Source of the DNA: Jejuia algarum
GTDB taxonomy: Bacteria > Bacteroidota > Bacteroidia > Flavobacteriales > Flavobacteriaceae
Length of the DNA: 64,000 nt
NCBI GenBank assembly: GCA_947495775.1
Contig: CANMAQ010000002.1
Location: 1 to 64,000, forward strand
Direction of reading: 5' to 3'
Within the stretch, counting starts at the first letter, position 1, and every line of letters starts with the position of its first letter. This document shows, in pieces, positions 15,794-25,097 of this stretch. The notes under the pieces are model-generated. The model had not been told where the DNA came from. It was given only the letters and a program-made list of their open reading frames with translations, and did not search any database. The translations under genes were made by a program, and so were the position numbers.

Positions 15794-15817
15794 ACCTCTT
15801 GCTTTAGGCAGTGGCAT

Positions 15818-16654
15818 ATGAAAGAAGGACAGGAAAAGCATAGAATATTGGTGTTAGGTGGCAGCGGTTTTTTGGGTAACGCTATTTATAAAGAACTTTG
15901 TGCTTATTTTAAAACCTATGCAACGTTTAACAGGCCCAATACGGCATTAGAGGCCAATCATCAATTTTTCGAATACAATTTTGAAGAAGATGATATTTAC
16001 GATATCCTTGCTTTTGTAAAACCAAGTATCGTAATTTCTGCCGTTCGAGGCGACTTCTCCAAACAAGTTTTATTACACCAACATCTCGCAGAGTATGTAG
16101 TCACCCATGATATTAAACTCTTATTTCTATCTTCGGCTAATGTATTCGATGCCTACAGTAAATTTCCTAGTTATGAAGAAGACAAAACTTTAAGTCATAG
16201 TGTTTTTGGGCATTTCAAAATTAAAATTGAAAACATGTTACTCCGGTTGCCACGACGTCAAGTCGCCATATTAAGGCTGCCTATGGTGTTTGGCAATCAA
16301 TCGCCACGTATTGCAGAGTTGACACAGCACATTAAAGACGGGACGCCCATAGAAATTTTTCCAAATCTTATCATGAATGTGGCTACAGCCTCTAAAGTCA
16401 CACAGCAAATTCATTACATCATTAATCGTAAAAAATTTGGCGTCTTTCACTTAGGAACTACAGATCTTGTGCATCATGACGATTTTACGAAAGACCTGAT
16501 ACAAACCTTAGCCCTAGAACAACAAGCGCATTATAAACGTGTTTACACCACCAACGACGAACGGTATTTGGCGGTGTTACCCAAATTTAATGCCTTGCCC
16601 AAACACCTACAATACCAAAGTGCTTACCTCTTGGAAGAGTTGAAAAAGCCTTAA
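15818..16654 (+). CDS. SDR-like protein, RmlD type, catalytic Tyr missing
   Basis: A 278-residue extended short-chain dehydrogenase/epimerase-like protein with an intact nucleotide-binding motif VLGGSGFLGN (residues 12-21). Where RmlD-type reductases have VYGxxK, this one has VFGHFK: the catalytic Tyr is Phe130, while Lys134 stays. The Ser in LSSANVF is present. Normal oxidoreductase chemistry is therefore doubtful; it may bind NAD(P) in a structural or regulatory role, or use a different mechanism. It is close to the glycan locus but separated from it by phhB-like and yebC genes. The TTAAG-rich spacer after it holds nothing evident. Confidence 0.8.
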   Translation: MKEGQEKHRILVLGGSGFLGNAIYKELCAYFKTYATFNRPNTALEANHQFFEYNFEEDDIYDILAFVKPSIVISAVRGDFSKQVLLHQHLAEYVVTHDIKLLFLSSANVFDAYSKFPSYEEDKTLSHSVFGHFKIKIENMLLRLPRRQVAILRLPMVFGNQSPRIAELTQHIKDGTPIEIFPNLIMNVATASKVTQQIHYIINRKKFGVFHLGTTDLVHHDDFTKDLIQTLALEQQAHYKRVYTTNDERYLAVLPKFNALPKHLQYQSAYLLEELKKP

Positions 16655-16751
16655 TCTTAAGGTTAAAAATCAGTTCATTTTCTTAGCGTATCACTTTAAA
16701 TTACCCTAAATTGGCTACACATTAGAACAATAGATTTTAAACACAGTACTC

Positions 16752-17045
16752 ATGGAAAAGTTAACGGAACTACAGATTAAATCACAGTTAGTACAAATGC
16801 CAGAATGGGAATATGACGACAATGCCATTCATGCCGAATTTGAATTCGACAATTTTAAAGACTGCTTTAGTGCCATGAGTCGCATCGCTTTCGAGTGCGA
16901 AGCCCTTAACCACCACCCCGATTGGTCTAATGTTTACAACGTGCTTTCAATTACTTTAGCGACACACGATGTGAATGGAGTTACCCTAAAAGATATTGAG
17001 CTAGCTAAGGCTATAGACGCCATTGTAGTACCCGAAGAAGATTAA
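16752..17045 (+). CDS. 4a-hydroxytetrahydrobiopterin dehydratase
   Basis: Dehydrates pterin-4a-carbinolamine, recycling the pterin cofactor of aromatic amino-acid hydroxylases. It has 97 residues, the usual length. The catalytic histidines are in EALNHHPDWSNVYNVL, followed by THDVNGVTLKDIELAKAID. The gene stands alone; no phenylalanine hydroxylase is in the window. Confidence 0.95.
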   Translation: MEKLTELQIKSQLVQMPEWEYDDNAIHAEFEFDNFKDCFSAMSRIAFECEALNHHPDWSNVYNVLSITLATHDVNGVTLKDIELAKAIDAIVVPEED

Positions 17046-17046
17046 A

Positions 17047-17077
17047 TTTGCAATTATCTAAGCTATTTTTAACTTTG
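17047..17077 (+). promoter_or_regulatory. Promoter of yebC
   Basis: TTTG at 17047-17050 and TAACTTTG at 17070-17077, with 19 bases between TTG and TA. This is an exact fit to the Bacteroidota housekeeping promoter (TTG-N19-TAnnTTTG). It lies 20 bases before the yebC ATG. Confidence 0.8.
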
Positions 17078-17096
17078 TCAATCTAAAATTAGAACT

Positions 17097-17816
17097 ATGG
17101 GAAGAGCTTTTGAATTTCGGAAAGCAAGAAAAATGAAACGCTGGTCGGCAATGAGTAAGGCCTTTACACGTATTGGAAAAGATATTGTAATGGCAGTAAA
17201 AGAAGGCGGGCCAGACCCGGATAGCAATTCCCGACTACGTGCAATTATACAGAATGCCAAGTCTGTAAATATGCCAAAAGACAATGTAGAGCGCGCCATT
17301 AAGCGTGCCTCAGATAAAAGTCAAGGCGATTATAAAGAAGTTATTTTTGAAGGCTATGCACCGCACGGTATTGCTATACTTGTAGAAACAGCTACAGATA
17401 ACAATACGCGAACCGTTGCGAATGTAAGAAGCTACTTTAACAAATGTGATGGCAGTTTAGGCACATCAGGTTCGGTAGTGTTTATGTTCGATCACACCTG
17501 TAATTTTAGAATTAATGCTGAAGGTTTAGATCCTGAAGAGGTAGAACTCGAATTTATAGATTATGGAGCCGAAGAAGTTTTTGCCGATGAAGATGGTATT
17601 TTAATTTACGCCCCTTTTGAAAGCTTTGGAGCGATCCAAGCAGCCTTAGAAGAAAAAGGCGTTGAAATTTTATCCTCTGGTTTCGAGCGTATTCCGCAGG
17701 TCACTAAACCATTATCTGGAGATAAAGTTGCCGATGTGGAAAAGCTTTTAGAAAAGTTAGAAGAAGATGACGATGTGCAAAACGTTTACCATACTATGGA
17801 AGAAACAGAGGCATAG
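17097..17816 (+). CDS. yebC: YebC/PmpR-family protein
   Basis: A 239-residue cytosolic protein of the YebC/PmpR family. Members were first described as transcriptional regulators, and some (YebC2 type) are reported to relieve ribosome stalling on proline stretches; sequence alone does not tell which applies. Family landmarks: MGRAFEFRKARKMKRWSAMS at the N-terminus, GPDPDSNSRLRAIIQNAKS, MPKDNVERAIKRA, GYAPHGIAILVE and NVRSYFNKCDGSLG. It is monocistronic: it has its own promoter and is followed by a strong terminator. Confidence 0.95.
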   Translation: MGRAFEFRKARKMKRWSAMSKAFTRIGKDIVMAVKEGGPDPDSNSRLRAIIQNAKSVNMPKDNVERAIKRASDKSQGDYKEVIFEGYAPHGIAILVETATDNNTRTVANVRSYFNKCDGSLGTSGSVVFMFDHTCNFRINAEGLDPEEVELEFIDYGAEEVFADEDGILIYAPFESFGAIQAALEEKGVEILSSGFERIPQVTKPLSGDKVADVEKLLEKLEEDDDVQNVYHTMEETEA

Positions 17817-17840
17817 TCACCCCTAAAACGCTACAAAAAT

Positions 17841-17878
17841 ACGCCGAAGCAACCTTAAATATGTTTCGGCGTTTTTTT
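17841..17878 (+). terminator. Terminator after yebC
   Basis: ACGCCGAA (17841-17848) pairs with TTCGGCGT (17865-17872), followed by a run of T to 17878. It lies 25 bases after the yebC stop. Confidence 0.85.
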
Positions 17879-18026
17879 ATACCTACTTCCCTCCTAGCTT
17901 CGTTTGTGTTATGTTAGGTCGTCTTTTTGCATTGCTTAATAGTAATGTAAAAAAGCCGCATACGGTTCGCTGTCTGAAATTTAAATCCGTTCTACGAATA
18001 TCTCAATCAAAAGAACTATACTTTTA

Positions 18027-18034
18027 TATATTTG
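18027..18034 (+). promoter_or_regulatory. Probable -7 element at start of glycan locus
   Basis: TATATTTG fits TAnnTTTG and lies 36 bases before the glycosyltransferase start. It is the first promoter-like element of the plus-strand glycan operon. Confidence 0.5.
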
Positions 18035-18069
18035 TGCACACATAATATATGCAATAACCTGCTATAATC

Positions 18070-19212
18070 ATGAAGAAAAAAGTAATTCGAACTGCTACCA
18101 TTCCAGTGTCATTGTCTGGACTCTTAAAGGGACAACTGCAATTTTTAGGACAGCATTTTGAGGTCATAGGTGTTTCATCCTACGATAAAGAAGTCCTTAA
18201 AGTATTGGAAGAACGCGAGCAAATTCGTACCAAAGCCATAGAAATAAAACGACAGATTTCGGTATTTAAAGATTTTAAATCACTTGTACAACTGTATTTG
18301 TATTTTAGAAAAGAAAAACCATTTATCGTACATTCTATAACCCCTAAAGCGGGTCTGTTAAGTATGGTAGCAGCAAAATTAGCAGGTGTGCCACATCGCT
18401 TGCATACGTTTACAGGGCTAATATTCCCAACCAAAACAGGATTTAGTCAGAAGTTGCTTATTACCATGGATCGCATTTTATGCGCTTGTGCAACTAAAAT
18501 TTTTCCCGAAGGCAATGGGGTTAAAAATGATTTAATTAACTATAAAATCACCTCTAAACCTTTAGAAATTATTGCAAATGGTAATGTAAATGGTATCGAT
18601 ACCAGTTATTTTGCGCCCAGTCAATTTACTGCTACAGAAATAAATGCCTTAAAAGAAAAACTTGGTATTGCAGCAACTGATTTTGTATTTGTTTTTATAG
18701 GACGGTTGGTTAAAGATAAAGGCATTAATGAATTGGCAAATGTGTTTTCAAAACTAAGCAAAGCCCATACTTCTGTTAAATTGTTATTGGTAGGAGGTTA
18801 TGAAGCTGAGTTAGACCCTGTAGCCCCTTCAACCTATGACATTATAGAAAACAACCCTCATGTTATTAGCACAGGTTGGGTAGATGATGTACGTCCCTAT
18901 TTAGCAGTATCCAATATTTTAGCTTTTCCAAGTTACCGCGAAGGCTTTCCTAATGTTGTCATTCAAGCGGGTGCTATGGGCGTACCTAGTATTGTGACCA
19001 ATATTAATGGAAGTAACGAAATTATTAAGGATGGTGAAAACGGCGTTATTATTCCTGTTAAAGACGAAACGGCACTATACGATGCAATGCAGGCTATGCT
19101 TGAGTCTCAAACACCTTTTAAAGCAGATGTATGCAGAGCCTTAATCACCTCGCGTTTTGAAACACAAGTGGTTTGGGATGGCGTGCTTGATGCCTATCAA
19201 AAACTCCAATAA
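18070..19212 (+). CDS. Glycosyltransferase, family 4 type
   Basis: A 380-residue GT-B glycosyltransferase that adds a sugar to a lipid-linked glycan on the cytosolic face of the membrane. The N-terminal acceptor domain has HSITPKAGLLSMVAAKLAG. The C-terminal donor domain has VFIGRLVKDKGI, VGGYEAEL, HVISTGWVDDV, and the nucleotide-sugar motif AFPSYREGFPNVVIQAGAMG with the conserved E(F)GxPxxxxEA-like pattern, in which the last Glu is replaced by Gln. It opens the plus-strand glycan operon and is followed after 27 bases by the CapK-like gene. The sugar specificity is unknown. Confidence 0.9.
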   Translation: MKKKVIRTATIPVSLSGLLKGQLQFLGQHFEVIGVSSYDKEVLKVLEEREQIRTKAIEIKRQISVFKDFKSLVQLYLYFRKEKPFIVHSITPKAGLLSMVAAKLAGVPHRLHTFTGLIFPTKTGFSQKLLITMDRILCACATKIFPEGNGVKNDLINYKITSKPLEIIANGNVNGIDTSYFAPSQFTATEINALKEKLGIAATDFVFVFIGRLVKDKGINELANVFSKLSKAHTSVKLLLVGGYEAELDPVAPSTYDIIENNPHVISTGWVDDVRPYLAVSNILAFPSYREGFPNVVIQAGAMGVPSIVTNINGSNEIIKDGENGVIIPVKDETALYDAMQAMLESQTPFKADVCRALITSRFETQVVWDGVLDAYQKLQ

Positions 19213-19239
19213 AATAACAGCTTACCTACTCTATTCCCA

Positions 19240-20556
19240 ATGAAAACTCAAATCGCAGCATTATTCGCATTATTTCGGTACCAGGCCTTTTGGACGATGG
19301 ACCGTATAAAGGGAGGGCCTGTTAAGACACATTTAAAGGCCATTACGAATAGTATTGAGCACACGCCTCCAGAAGTTCAAAAACAACAGCGTCTAGAAAA
19401 ACTAGAAGCACTACTTGCCCATTGTAAAACTACCGTGCCTTTTTATGAAAAAGGATATCAAACAGCATTAGACCTAGACGCGTTTCCTGTGGTAAACAAA
19501 CGTGTTATTTCTAATGATTACGAGCAGTTTACTTCAAAAACGTATCGCGATACCAAAAACACCATTCGTAAAACCAGTGGGTCTACAGGCACACCTTTTC
19601 AGGTGGCGCATAACGCCAACAAAGTACACCGAAATACAGCAGACAATTTATACTTTTCAAAAAAAGCAGGGTATAAAATAGGTGCTAGTTTATACTATGT
19701 ACGGCACTGGAATGCTGCTTATAAAAAAGCAGGATGGCAAAACTGGCTGCAAAATTTAAAACCCATAGAAGCCGTAGATCTTAAACCTAAAACAATAGAA
19801 GCCTTTCTAGAACGTATGGTAGCCGATCCTTCTAAAATAAGTATTTTAGGTTTTCCTTCAGCTCTAGAAGTGGTATGTAAACATTTAGACGCTAAAAATG
19901 CGGCTCCTTTTCCTTTTAAGGTGACGTCTGCTATTGCAATGGCAGAAGCTCTAAACAGTTACACCACAACTAAAATGGCCTATTATTTCAATACCACCAT
20001 GGTATCGCGCTATTCAAATATGGAAGCGGGTATTTTAGCCCAGGCACCTGTTGAAAATCCTGCGGTTTTTACTATAAACACAGCCTCTTATCATATCGAA
20101 ATTTTAAATTTAAATGAGGATACACCAGCTCCTAAAGGCACCTTAGGTAGAATTGTAATCACCGATTTGTACAATTACGCCATGCCACTTGTACGTTACG
20201 ATACGGGCGATCTGGGAACTATAGAAACCAATGGAAATAGGCGTGTTTTTACTAAAATAGAAGGTCGAAAATCGGATACAATCTACGATACCAAAGGGCA
20301 TGTGGTCTCTTCCTTTATGATGACCTCTATCATAAATTACGCTAACATCAACCAAGTCCAGTTGATACAATACGATAAAACAGCATACGAATTGAAATTA
20401 AATGTTACTCCACATTTCAATTTGGAAGCAAAACTTAGGGAAGAGTTCAAAACGTTTCTAGGTGCAGATGCTACGCTTACCATAAGTTATGTAGAAGCCA
20501 TTCCTTTATTAAATTCTGGCAAAAGAAAATACACGCTAAACACCTACAAAATATAA
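19240..20556 (+). CDS. CapK-like adenylate-forming protein
   Basis: A 438-residue member of the phenylacetate-CoA ligase/CapK family of the adenylating enzyme superfamily. Motifs: ATP-binding RKTSGSTGTPFQ (about residues 108-119), and RYDTGDLG with a following EGRKSD hinge. CapK-type proteins are recurrent in capsule and O-antigen loci and have no settled role; activation of an acid that is then attached to the glycan is likely. It sits between a glycosyltransferase and a NeuD-like acetyltransferase. A second, different adenylating enzyme is at 22727-24235. Confidence 0.88.
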   Translation: MKTQIAALFALFRYQAFWTMDRIKGGPVKTHLKAITNSIEHTPPEVQKQQRLEKLEALLAHCKTTVPFYEKGYQTALDLDAFPVVNKRVISNDYEQFTSKTYRDTKNTIRKTSGSTGTPFQVAHNANKVHRNTADNLYFSKKAGYKIGASLYYVRHWNAAYKKAGWQNWLQNLKPIEAVDLKPKTIEAFLERMVADPSKISILGFPSALEVVCKHLDAKNAAPFPFKVTSAIAMAEALNSYTTTKMAYYFNTTMVSRYSNMEAGILAQAPVENPAVFTINTASYHIEILNLNEDTPAPKGTLGRIVITDLYNYAMPLVRYDTGDLGTIETNGNRRVFTKIEGRKSDTIYDTKGHVVSSFMMTSIINYANINQVQLIQYDKTAYELKLNVTPHFNLEAKLREEFKTFLGADATLTISYVEAIPLLNSGKRKYTLNTYKI

Positions 20557-20719
20557 TAAAAACCAACCTTTGTTGTTTATTTTGAGGATTTAACTTACGC
20601 CAATTTATTTTAAAACTACAAGATCTATATAAATGTTATATTTTAACATTTACAAAAAACTAAAACACCAAAAGCATCGTATAATTTTTAAGAACACCCC
20701 TTTTTTAAAAGTTTAATTA

Positions 20720-21388
20720 ATGACAAAACAAAATGTAGTAGTAATAGGTGCATCTGGACATGCAAGTGTTATTATCGATATCATAGAACAGTTAGAAATC
20801 TATACTATTGTGGGCTTGATTGATAGTTATAAACCCAAAGGGTTTAAATTATTTAATTATAGTGTTTTAGGTAGTGAATCTGAACTCAGTACTTTAATAG
20901 AAACACATCAAATTTTTGGAGGTATTGTTGCTATAGGCGACAATGCAACCCGACAGGCTATGGTAGAAAACATCGCCGCATCAAATCCAAATTTTTCATT
21001 TATATCGGCCATACATCCTACAGCTATTATCGGGAAACAAGTACATGTTGCTGAGGGCACTGTAGTTGTGGCTGGTGCGATAATTAATAGCAATACCCAT
21101 GTAGGTGCGCATTGTATTGTAAATACGAAAGCTTCTATAGGTCACGATTGTAATATTGCAACGTTTTCTAGTGTGGCTTCTGGAGCCACTATAGGTGGTG
21201 GTGTTCGTGTAGAAACGGGTGCCATTATTTGTTTAGGCGCTACTATACTTGGCAACTTAACAATTGGCGCACATGCGCTTTTAGGTGCTGGTGCCGTAGC
21301 AGCAAGAGATATTGCCAGTTATGCCATTGCTATAGGTGTTCCAGCAAAAGTTGTGAAGCAACGAAAAGCAGACACACCTTATCTATAA
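20720..21388 (+). CDS. NeuD/PglD-family sugar O/N-acyltransferase
   Basis: A 222-residue left-handed beta-helix acyltransferase. The N-terminal Rossmann-like part binds the nucleotide sugar (VVVIGASGHASVIIDII, GLIDSYKPKG). The hexapeptide repeats begin near residue 95 (IHPTAIIGKQVHVAEGTVV) and include the catalytic-type His in NTKASIGHDC. It should acetylate an amino sugar or sialic/legionaminic-type sugar from acetyl-CoA. The gap before it (160 bases) is AT-rich and may hold a promoter. Family is sure, substrate is not. Confidence 0.9.
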   Translation: MTKQNVVVIGASGHASVIIDIIEQLEIYTIVGLIDSYKPKGFKLFNYSVLGSESELSTLIETHQIFGGIVAIGDNATRQAMVENIAASNPNFSFISAIHPTAIIGKQVHVAEGTVVVAGAIINSNTHVGAHCIVNTKASIGHDCNIATFSSVASGATIGGGVRVETGAIICLGATILGNLTIGAHALLGAGAVAARDIASYAIAIGVPAKVVKQRKADTPYL

Positions 21389-21631
21389 AATGGATGTAAA
21401 GGGACTTTAGCCTAACACACTATAAACCGTATTAAAATGACAATCTATTTCATCGGTAATTGCGGTATGCTTATCTAATATTTTAAAAGGAGAAAATAAA
21501 ATTTTAACGATTAGATTTTATTCTAATTGCTTTTATATACATTTGAAACTTATAAGGAAGACACCGGCGCTATTAAAAGCGTTATTGTCTTGTCTTAATA
21601 GTTTTAAATTTTTTATAGAGACGCATTAGGA

Positions 21632-22720
21632 ATGAATCAAGATTTAAGTATAGTCACGCTTACTAAGGCCGATTTAAAACAGGCTTTAAAAGACAATACC
21701 TACTGGGGCGCTTCTTCTAATGTGGTGCCATTTTCTAAAAGTAAAGCCTTCTGGTTGTTAGCTAATGACCGTATAGCAGATAACGATCTCTGCGCCGTAC
21801 TAGGCCTTGAAAAAGAAGAATTGGTATCATTTGTATATATCATACCAGATCTTTTAAATACAGATCAAGGCACTACTAAAGTGTATTGGAGCAGACGTTG
21901 GTGGATTCATCCTAAATTTAAAGACACCGTACTGCCTACATTTACTATGACCACGGCTTTAAATGCTGTAAATCATAAAATGATTATAAAATTTTTGGGT
22001 AGAGATGTAGAGGCTTATTATGAAAAACAACCTTTTAAAAAAGTTGCCGAACGTACCCGTTATTACATAGTTTTTAATGCAGATGCAGAACTCATTACTG
22101 CCAAAATAAAAGGTCTTAGCCGTTTATCTTGGATTCTAAAAGGTATAGACAAAACCTCTCTTAAAATTGCTAATGCCATAAATAAACGCAAATTAAAAAC
22201 AAGCGCACTACAGTACAACTACGTATCACATATAGATAAGGATGTATGGGCGTTTATGGCACCTCTATGTGCTAATGATGCTATTCCCAAAGACAGTGCC
22301 TATATCAACTGGCAGATAGACAATAACCAATACACAACAACCCTAGTAGAAAAACGCCATTCTAAAACCTGTCTCGTTGCAGGTGAAGCTAATACCATAT
22401 TCAATACGAGTTTTACTGTTATAAAGGCCAATAAAATTATTGGATTTATTTCATTTTTAACCAGACGTCATGAGGCCGTTATACGGTACTTTGTTTGTGA
22501 TGATGCGCATATAGCACTTTGTGCAGACGCACTTATAGAAAACGTTATTAGTGCTGGCGCTAGAAATATACAAACCGAAAACGAAGTATTAGGCCAATTG
22601 CTACAGCGTAAATTTTTTAATATACATACCAATACAAGAACACTATATGGGCTTGTAAATCATGCTATAGCTACAGAAACACCTCTGTTTTTTAACGATC
22701 GTGATGGAAACTTTGCTTAA
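21632..22720 (+). CDS. GNAT-like two-domain acyltransferase (predicted)
   Basis: A 362-residue protein with no firm family name. The second half (about 230-345) has the strand and helix pattern of GNAT acyltransferases, as does the first part (SFVYIIPDLL, WWIHPKF). The gene ends six bases before a free-standing adenylation protein, which in turn overlaps an acyl carrier protein. In this company it is best read as the enzyme that takes an acyl or aminoacyl group from the carrier protein and moves it to an amino sugar. The 243-base spacer before it suggests a separate promoter for the trio. The fold call is tentative. Confidence 0.55.
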   Translation: MNQDLSIVTLTKADLKQALKDNTYWGASSNVVPFSKSKAFWLLANDRIADNDLCAVLGLEKEELVSFVYIIPDLLNTDQGTTKVYWSRRWWIHPKFKDTVLPTFTMTTALNAVNHKMIIKFLGRDVEAYYEKQPFKKVAERTRYYIVFNADAELITAKIKGLSRLSWILKGIDKTSLKIANAINKRKLKTSALQYNYVSHIDKDVWAFMAPLCANDAIPKDSAYINWQIDNNQYTTTLVEKRHSKTCLVAGEANTIFNTSFTVIKANKIIGFISFLTRRHEAVIRYFVCDDAHIALCADALIENVISAGARNIQTENEVLGQLLQRKFFNIHTNTRTLYGLVNHAIATETPLFFNDRDGNFA

Positions 22721-22726
22721 TATATT

Positions 22727-24235
22727 ATGAATTTTTTAGAACGTCTTAAACACACCATACAAGAATACAGTACACACAATGCCTTTTTTATAAAAGAAAC
22801 GTATTTTAAATATGAAGTCTTAAATCATGAAATTATAAAAATAAGACAGGCATTGCAAACCCGTATGACGGCTAAGGATAACTATGTTGGATTGGTTGTT
22901 CACAATGATATTCATACTTACGCTGCTATTATAGCGCTATGGTTAGAAGGTAAAGCCTATATTCCAATTAGTCCCGATGCACCCGCAGTTCGTAATACCG
23001 CCATTTTAAAAAGTACAGACACCACCTTTGTTATAGATGTGGCGCAAACATCGGTATATGAAGCCAATTTTACAGTTTTAAACACGTCGTATTTAGAATT
23101 TCAGGACTTTCAATTACAAGAGAGTACCTTTAATCCCGACGCGATTGCCTATATACTCTTTACTTCAGGGAGCACAGGGACACCTAAAGGGGTTTCTATT
23201 AGTTTCGATAATTTAGAAGGACTTATTACAGCAATAAAAGCAGATAAAGCACACGACATTTACCCAGAAGACCGGTGTTTACAAATGTTTGAATTGACAT
23301 TTGATTTTTCATTAGTCACATTTCTATACCCTTTACTTCATGGCGCTTGTGTTTATACCATTCCTAAGGATCAAATTAAGTATTTATACGTGTTTAAGCT
23401 TATTGTGCAACATAAGCTCACCTATTTGGTCATGACACCTTCTATTATTAACTATTTGCAACCCTACTTTAATGAGATACATGCAGAGGCTATACGCTAT
23501 TGTTGTTTTGGCGCTGCGCCTCTTTTACATGATGTATTACGCAAATGGGAAAACTGCATACCCAATGCTACAGTATACAATTCGTATGGCCCTACAGAAT
23601 ACACAGTAACCACTAGTTATTACAAGCTGTCTGGGACGACGCATTTACAAACCAAAAATGGTGTTATAGCGATAGGGAAACCAATGCAAAGTATAGACGC
23701 TATTATCGTAGATGAAAATCACAATGAAATTCCAAATAATACTCCAGGCGAACTTTGTCTTGCAGGCCGGCAGTTAACTACAGGCTACTGGAAAAATCCA
23801 GAACAAAACGCAAAAGCCTTTTTCGAAGCTTCTCACGAACACCAAACAAAACGGTTCTATAAAACAGGGGATTTATGCATCAAAGCAGATTCGGGAGTCT
23901 TTATTTTTATAGGTAGAAAGGATTTTCAAGTTAAAATTCAAGGTTATAGAATCGAACTGGGTGAGATTGAATTTCAAGCACGTAAAATCATTACCGATCT
24001 AAACTTTACAGTATTAGATGTGGATTTAGATACTGGAGACAAAACGTTGTTACTTGTAGTAGAATCTGCTATCGGTTTTGATGATGCACCAGTTCTAACA
24101 CATCTAAAAACCACTTTACCAGATTATATGGTGCCTAAACATACCATGTGTATTGCCGAACTGCCGCATAATAGAAATGGCAAACTAGATAGAGGGCAAT
24201 TAAGAACGTATTTTAAAAACAAATCAAATGGATAG
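22727..24235 (+). CDS. Free-standing adenylation protein (DltA-like)
   Basis: Activates an amino acid or other carboxylic acid with ATP and loads it on the carrier protein encoded next. The 502 residues match the length of DltA and of NRPS A-domains. Motifs: LFTSGSTGTPKGV (A3), ELTFDFSL (DltA-like A4 region), YNSYGPTEYT (A5), YKTGDLC (A7), FIGRKDFQVKIQGYRIELGE (A8) and NRNGKLDR with the A10 Lys. There is no condensation or thioesterase domain. It overlaps the carrier-protein gene by eight bases. Substrate-selecting residues could be compared with known codes, but I cannot assign them by eye. Confidence 0.9.
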   Translation: MNFLERLKHTIQEYSTHNAFFIKETYFKYEVLNHEIIKIRQALQTRMTAKDNYVGLVVHNDIHTYAAIIALWLEGKAYIPISPDAPAVRNTAILKSTDTTFVIDVAQTSVYEANFTVLNTSYLEFQDFQLQESTFNPDAIAYILFTSGSTGTPKGVSISFDNLEGLITAIKADKAHDIYPEDRCLQMFELTFDFSLVTFLYPLLHGACVYTIPKDQIKYLYVFKLIVQHKLTYLVMTPSIINYLQPYFNEIHAEAIRYCCFGAAPLLHDVLRKWENCIPNATVYNSYGPTEYTVTTSYYKLSGTTHLQTKNGVIAIGKPMQSIDAIIVDENHNEIPNNTPGELCLAGRQLTTGYWKNPEQNAKAFFEASHEHQTKRFYKTGDLCIKADSGVFIFIGRKDFQVKIQGYRIELGEIEFQARKIITDLNFTVLDVDLDTGDKTLLLVVESAIGFDDAPVLTHLKTTLPDYMVPKHTMCIAELPHNRNGKLDRGQLRTYFKNKSNG

Positions 24236-24476
24236 AGACGATATTTTATTAAAAGTAAATGCTGCGTTTGCAAAAATTTTAGAACACTCTAATTTTAACT
24301 TAGAAGACACTACCACGGCAGCAGATGTTGACGGTTGGGAATCTGTAACGCACATGTTAATTATTAATGAGATTGAACAGGTATTTAATATCAAATTCAA
24401 ACTCATGGATTTAATGGGTATGAATAATGTTGGAGATTTATTGCGAACCATAACTGCAGAACTCAACACTAAATAG
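24228..24476 (+). CDS. Acyl carrier protein
   Basis: An 82-residue acidic four-helix carrier. The phosphopantetheine site is Ser39 in VDGWESVTHMLI. Overlap with the adenylation gene by eight bases strongly suggests a dedicated pair, similar in layout to DltA/DltC. It is not the fatty-acid AcpP, whose site normally reads DSLD/DSLDT. Confidence 0.9.
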   Translation: MDRDDILLKVNAAFAKILEHSNFNLEDTTTAADVDGWESVTHMLIINEIEQVFNIKFKLMDLMGMNNVGDLLRTITAELNTK

Positions 24477-24482
24477 TCCTCG

Positions 24483-25097
24483 ATGTATACCCGATTCTTT
24501 AAACCTTTTTTTGATATATCTGTAGCTTCTGTGGCTTTAGTACTCCTATTCCCTGTTTTTAGTATTGTTACGATATGTTTATGGTTTTTAAATGATAAAG
24601 CGCCTTTTTTTACTCAAAAACGACCTGGTAAAAATGAAAAAATATTTAGTATTTTAAAGTTTAAAACCATGGATAATAAGACCGACGCCTCTGGAAAACT
24701 ATTACCAGATGCCGAACGGCTTACTTTTATTGGTAAAATTATAAGAAAAACGTCTTTAGACGAATTGCCACAGCTTATAAATATTATAAAAGGCGACATG
24801 AGTTTTATTGGGCCTAGACCATTATTAATACGTTATTTGCCTTATTATACCGAGGCAGAACGCGTACGCCATGCGATAAAGCCAGGCATTACAGGCCTGG
24901 CACAGGTCTCAGGAAGAAACATGTTAAACTGGGACGATAGACTTAAAAAAGATATAGAGTATCATGACACGATGAGTTTTATGTTAGATGTCAGCATTTT
25001 TTTTAAAACCATAAAAAATGTTTTAACATCTAAAGATATCGCCGTTGATCCTAATGCAGTAATTAAAGACTTAGATGAAATCAGATCCAAACCTTAA
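24483..25097 (+). CDS. Initiating sugar-phosphate transferase (PglC/WcaJ type), copy 1
   Basis: Monotopic membrane phosphoglycosyltransferase: transfers a sugar phosphate from a UDP-sugar to undecaprenyl phosphate, the first step of a lipid-linked glycan. At 204 residues it has the small PglC-like size with one N-terminal membrane helix (SVASVALVLLFPVFSIVTIC). Motifs: FFTQKRPGKNEKIFSILKFKTM, the catalytic-type Asp-Glu in TSLDELPQL, FIGPRPLL, and GITGLAQVSGRN. A paralogue is 670 bases away at 25770. Its stop lies within the start of the formyltransferase-like gene (23-base overlap). Confidence 0.93.
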   Translation: MYTRFFKPFFDISVASVALVLLFPVFSIVTICLWFLNDKAPFFTQKRPGKNEKIFSILKFKTMDNKTDASGKLLPDAERLTFIGKIIRKTSLDELPQLINIIKGDMSFIGPRPLLIRYLPYYTEAERVRHAIKPGITGLAQVSGRNMLNWDDRLKKDIEYHDTMSFMLDVSIFFKTIKNVLTSKDIAVDPNAVIKDLDEIRSKP

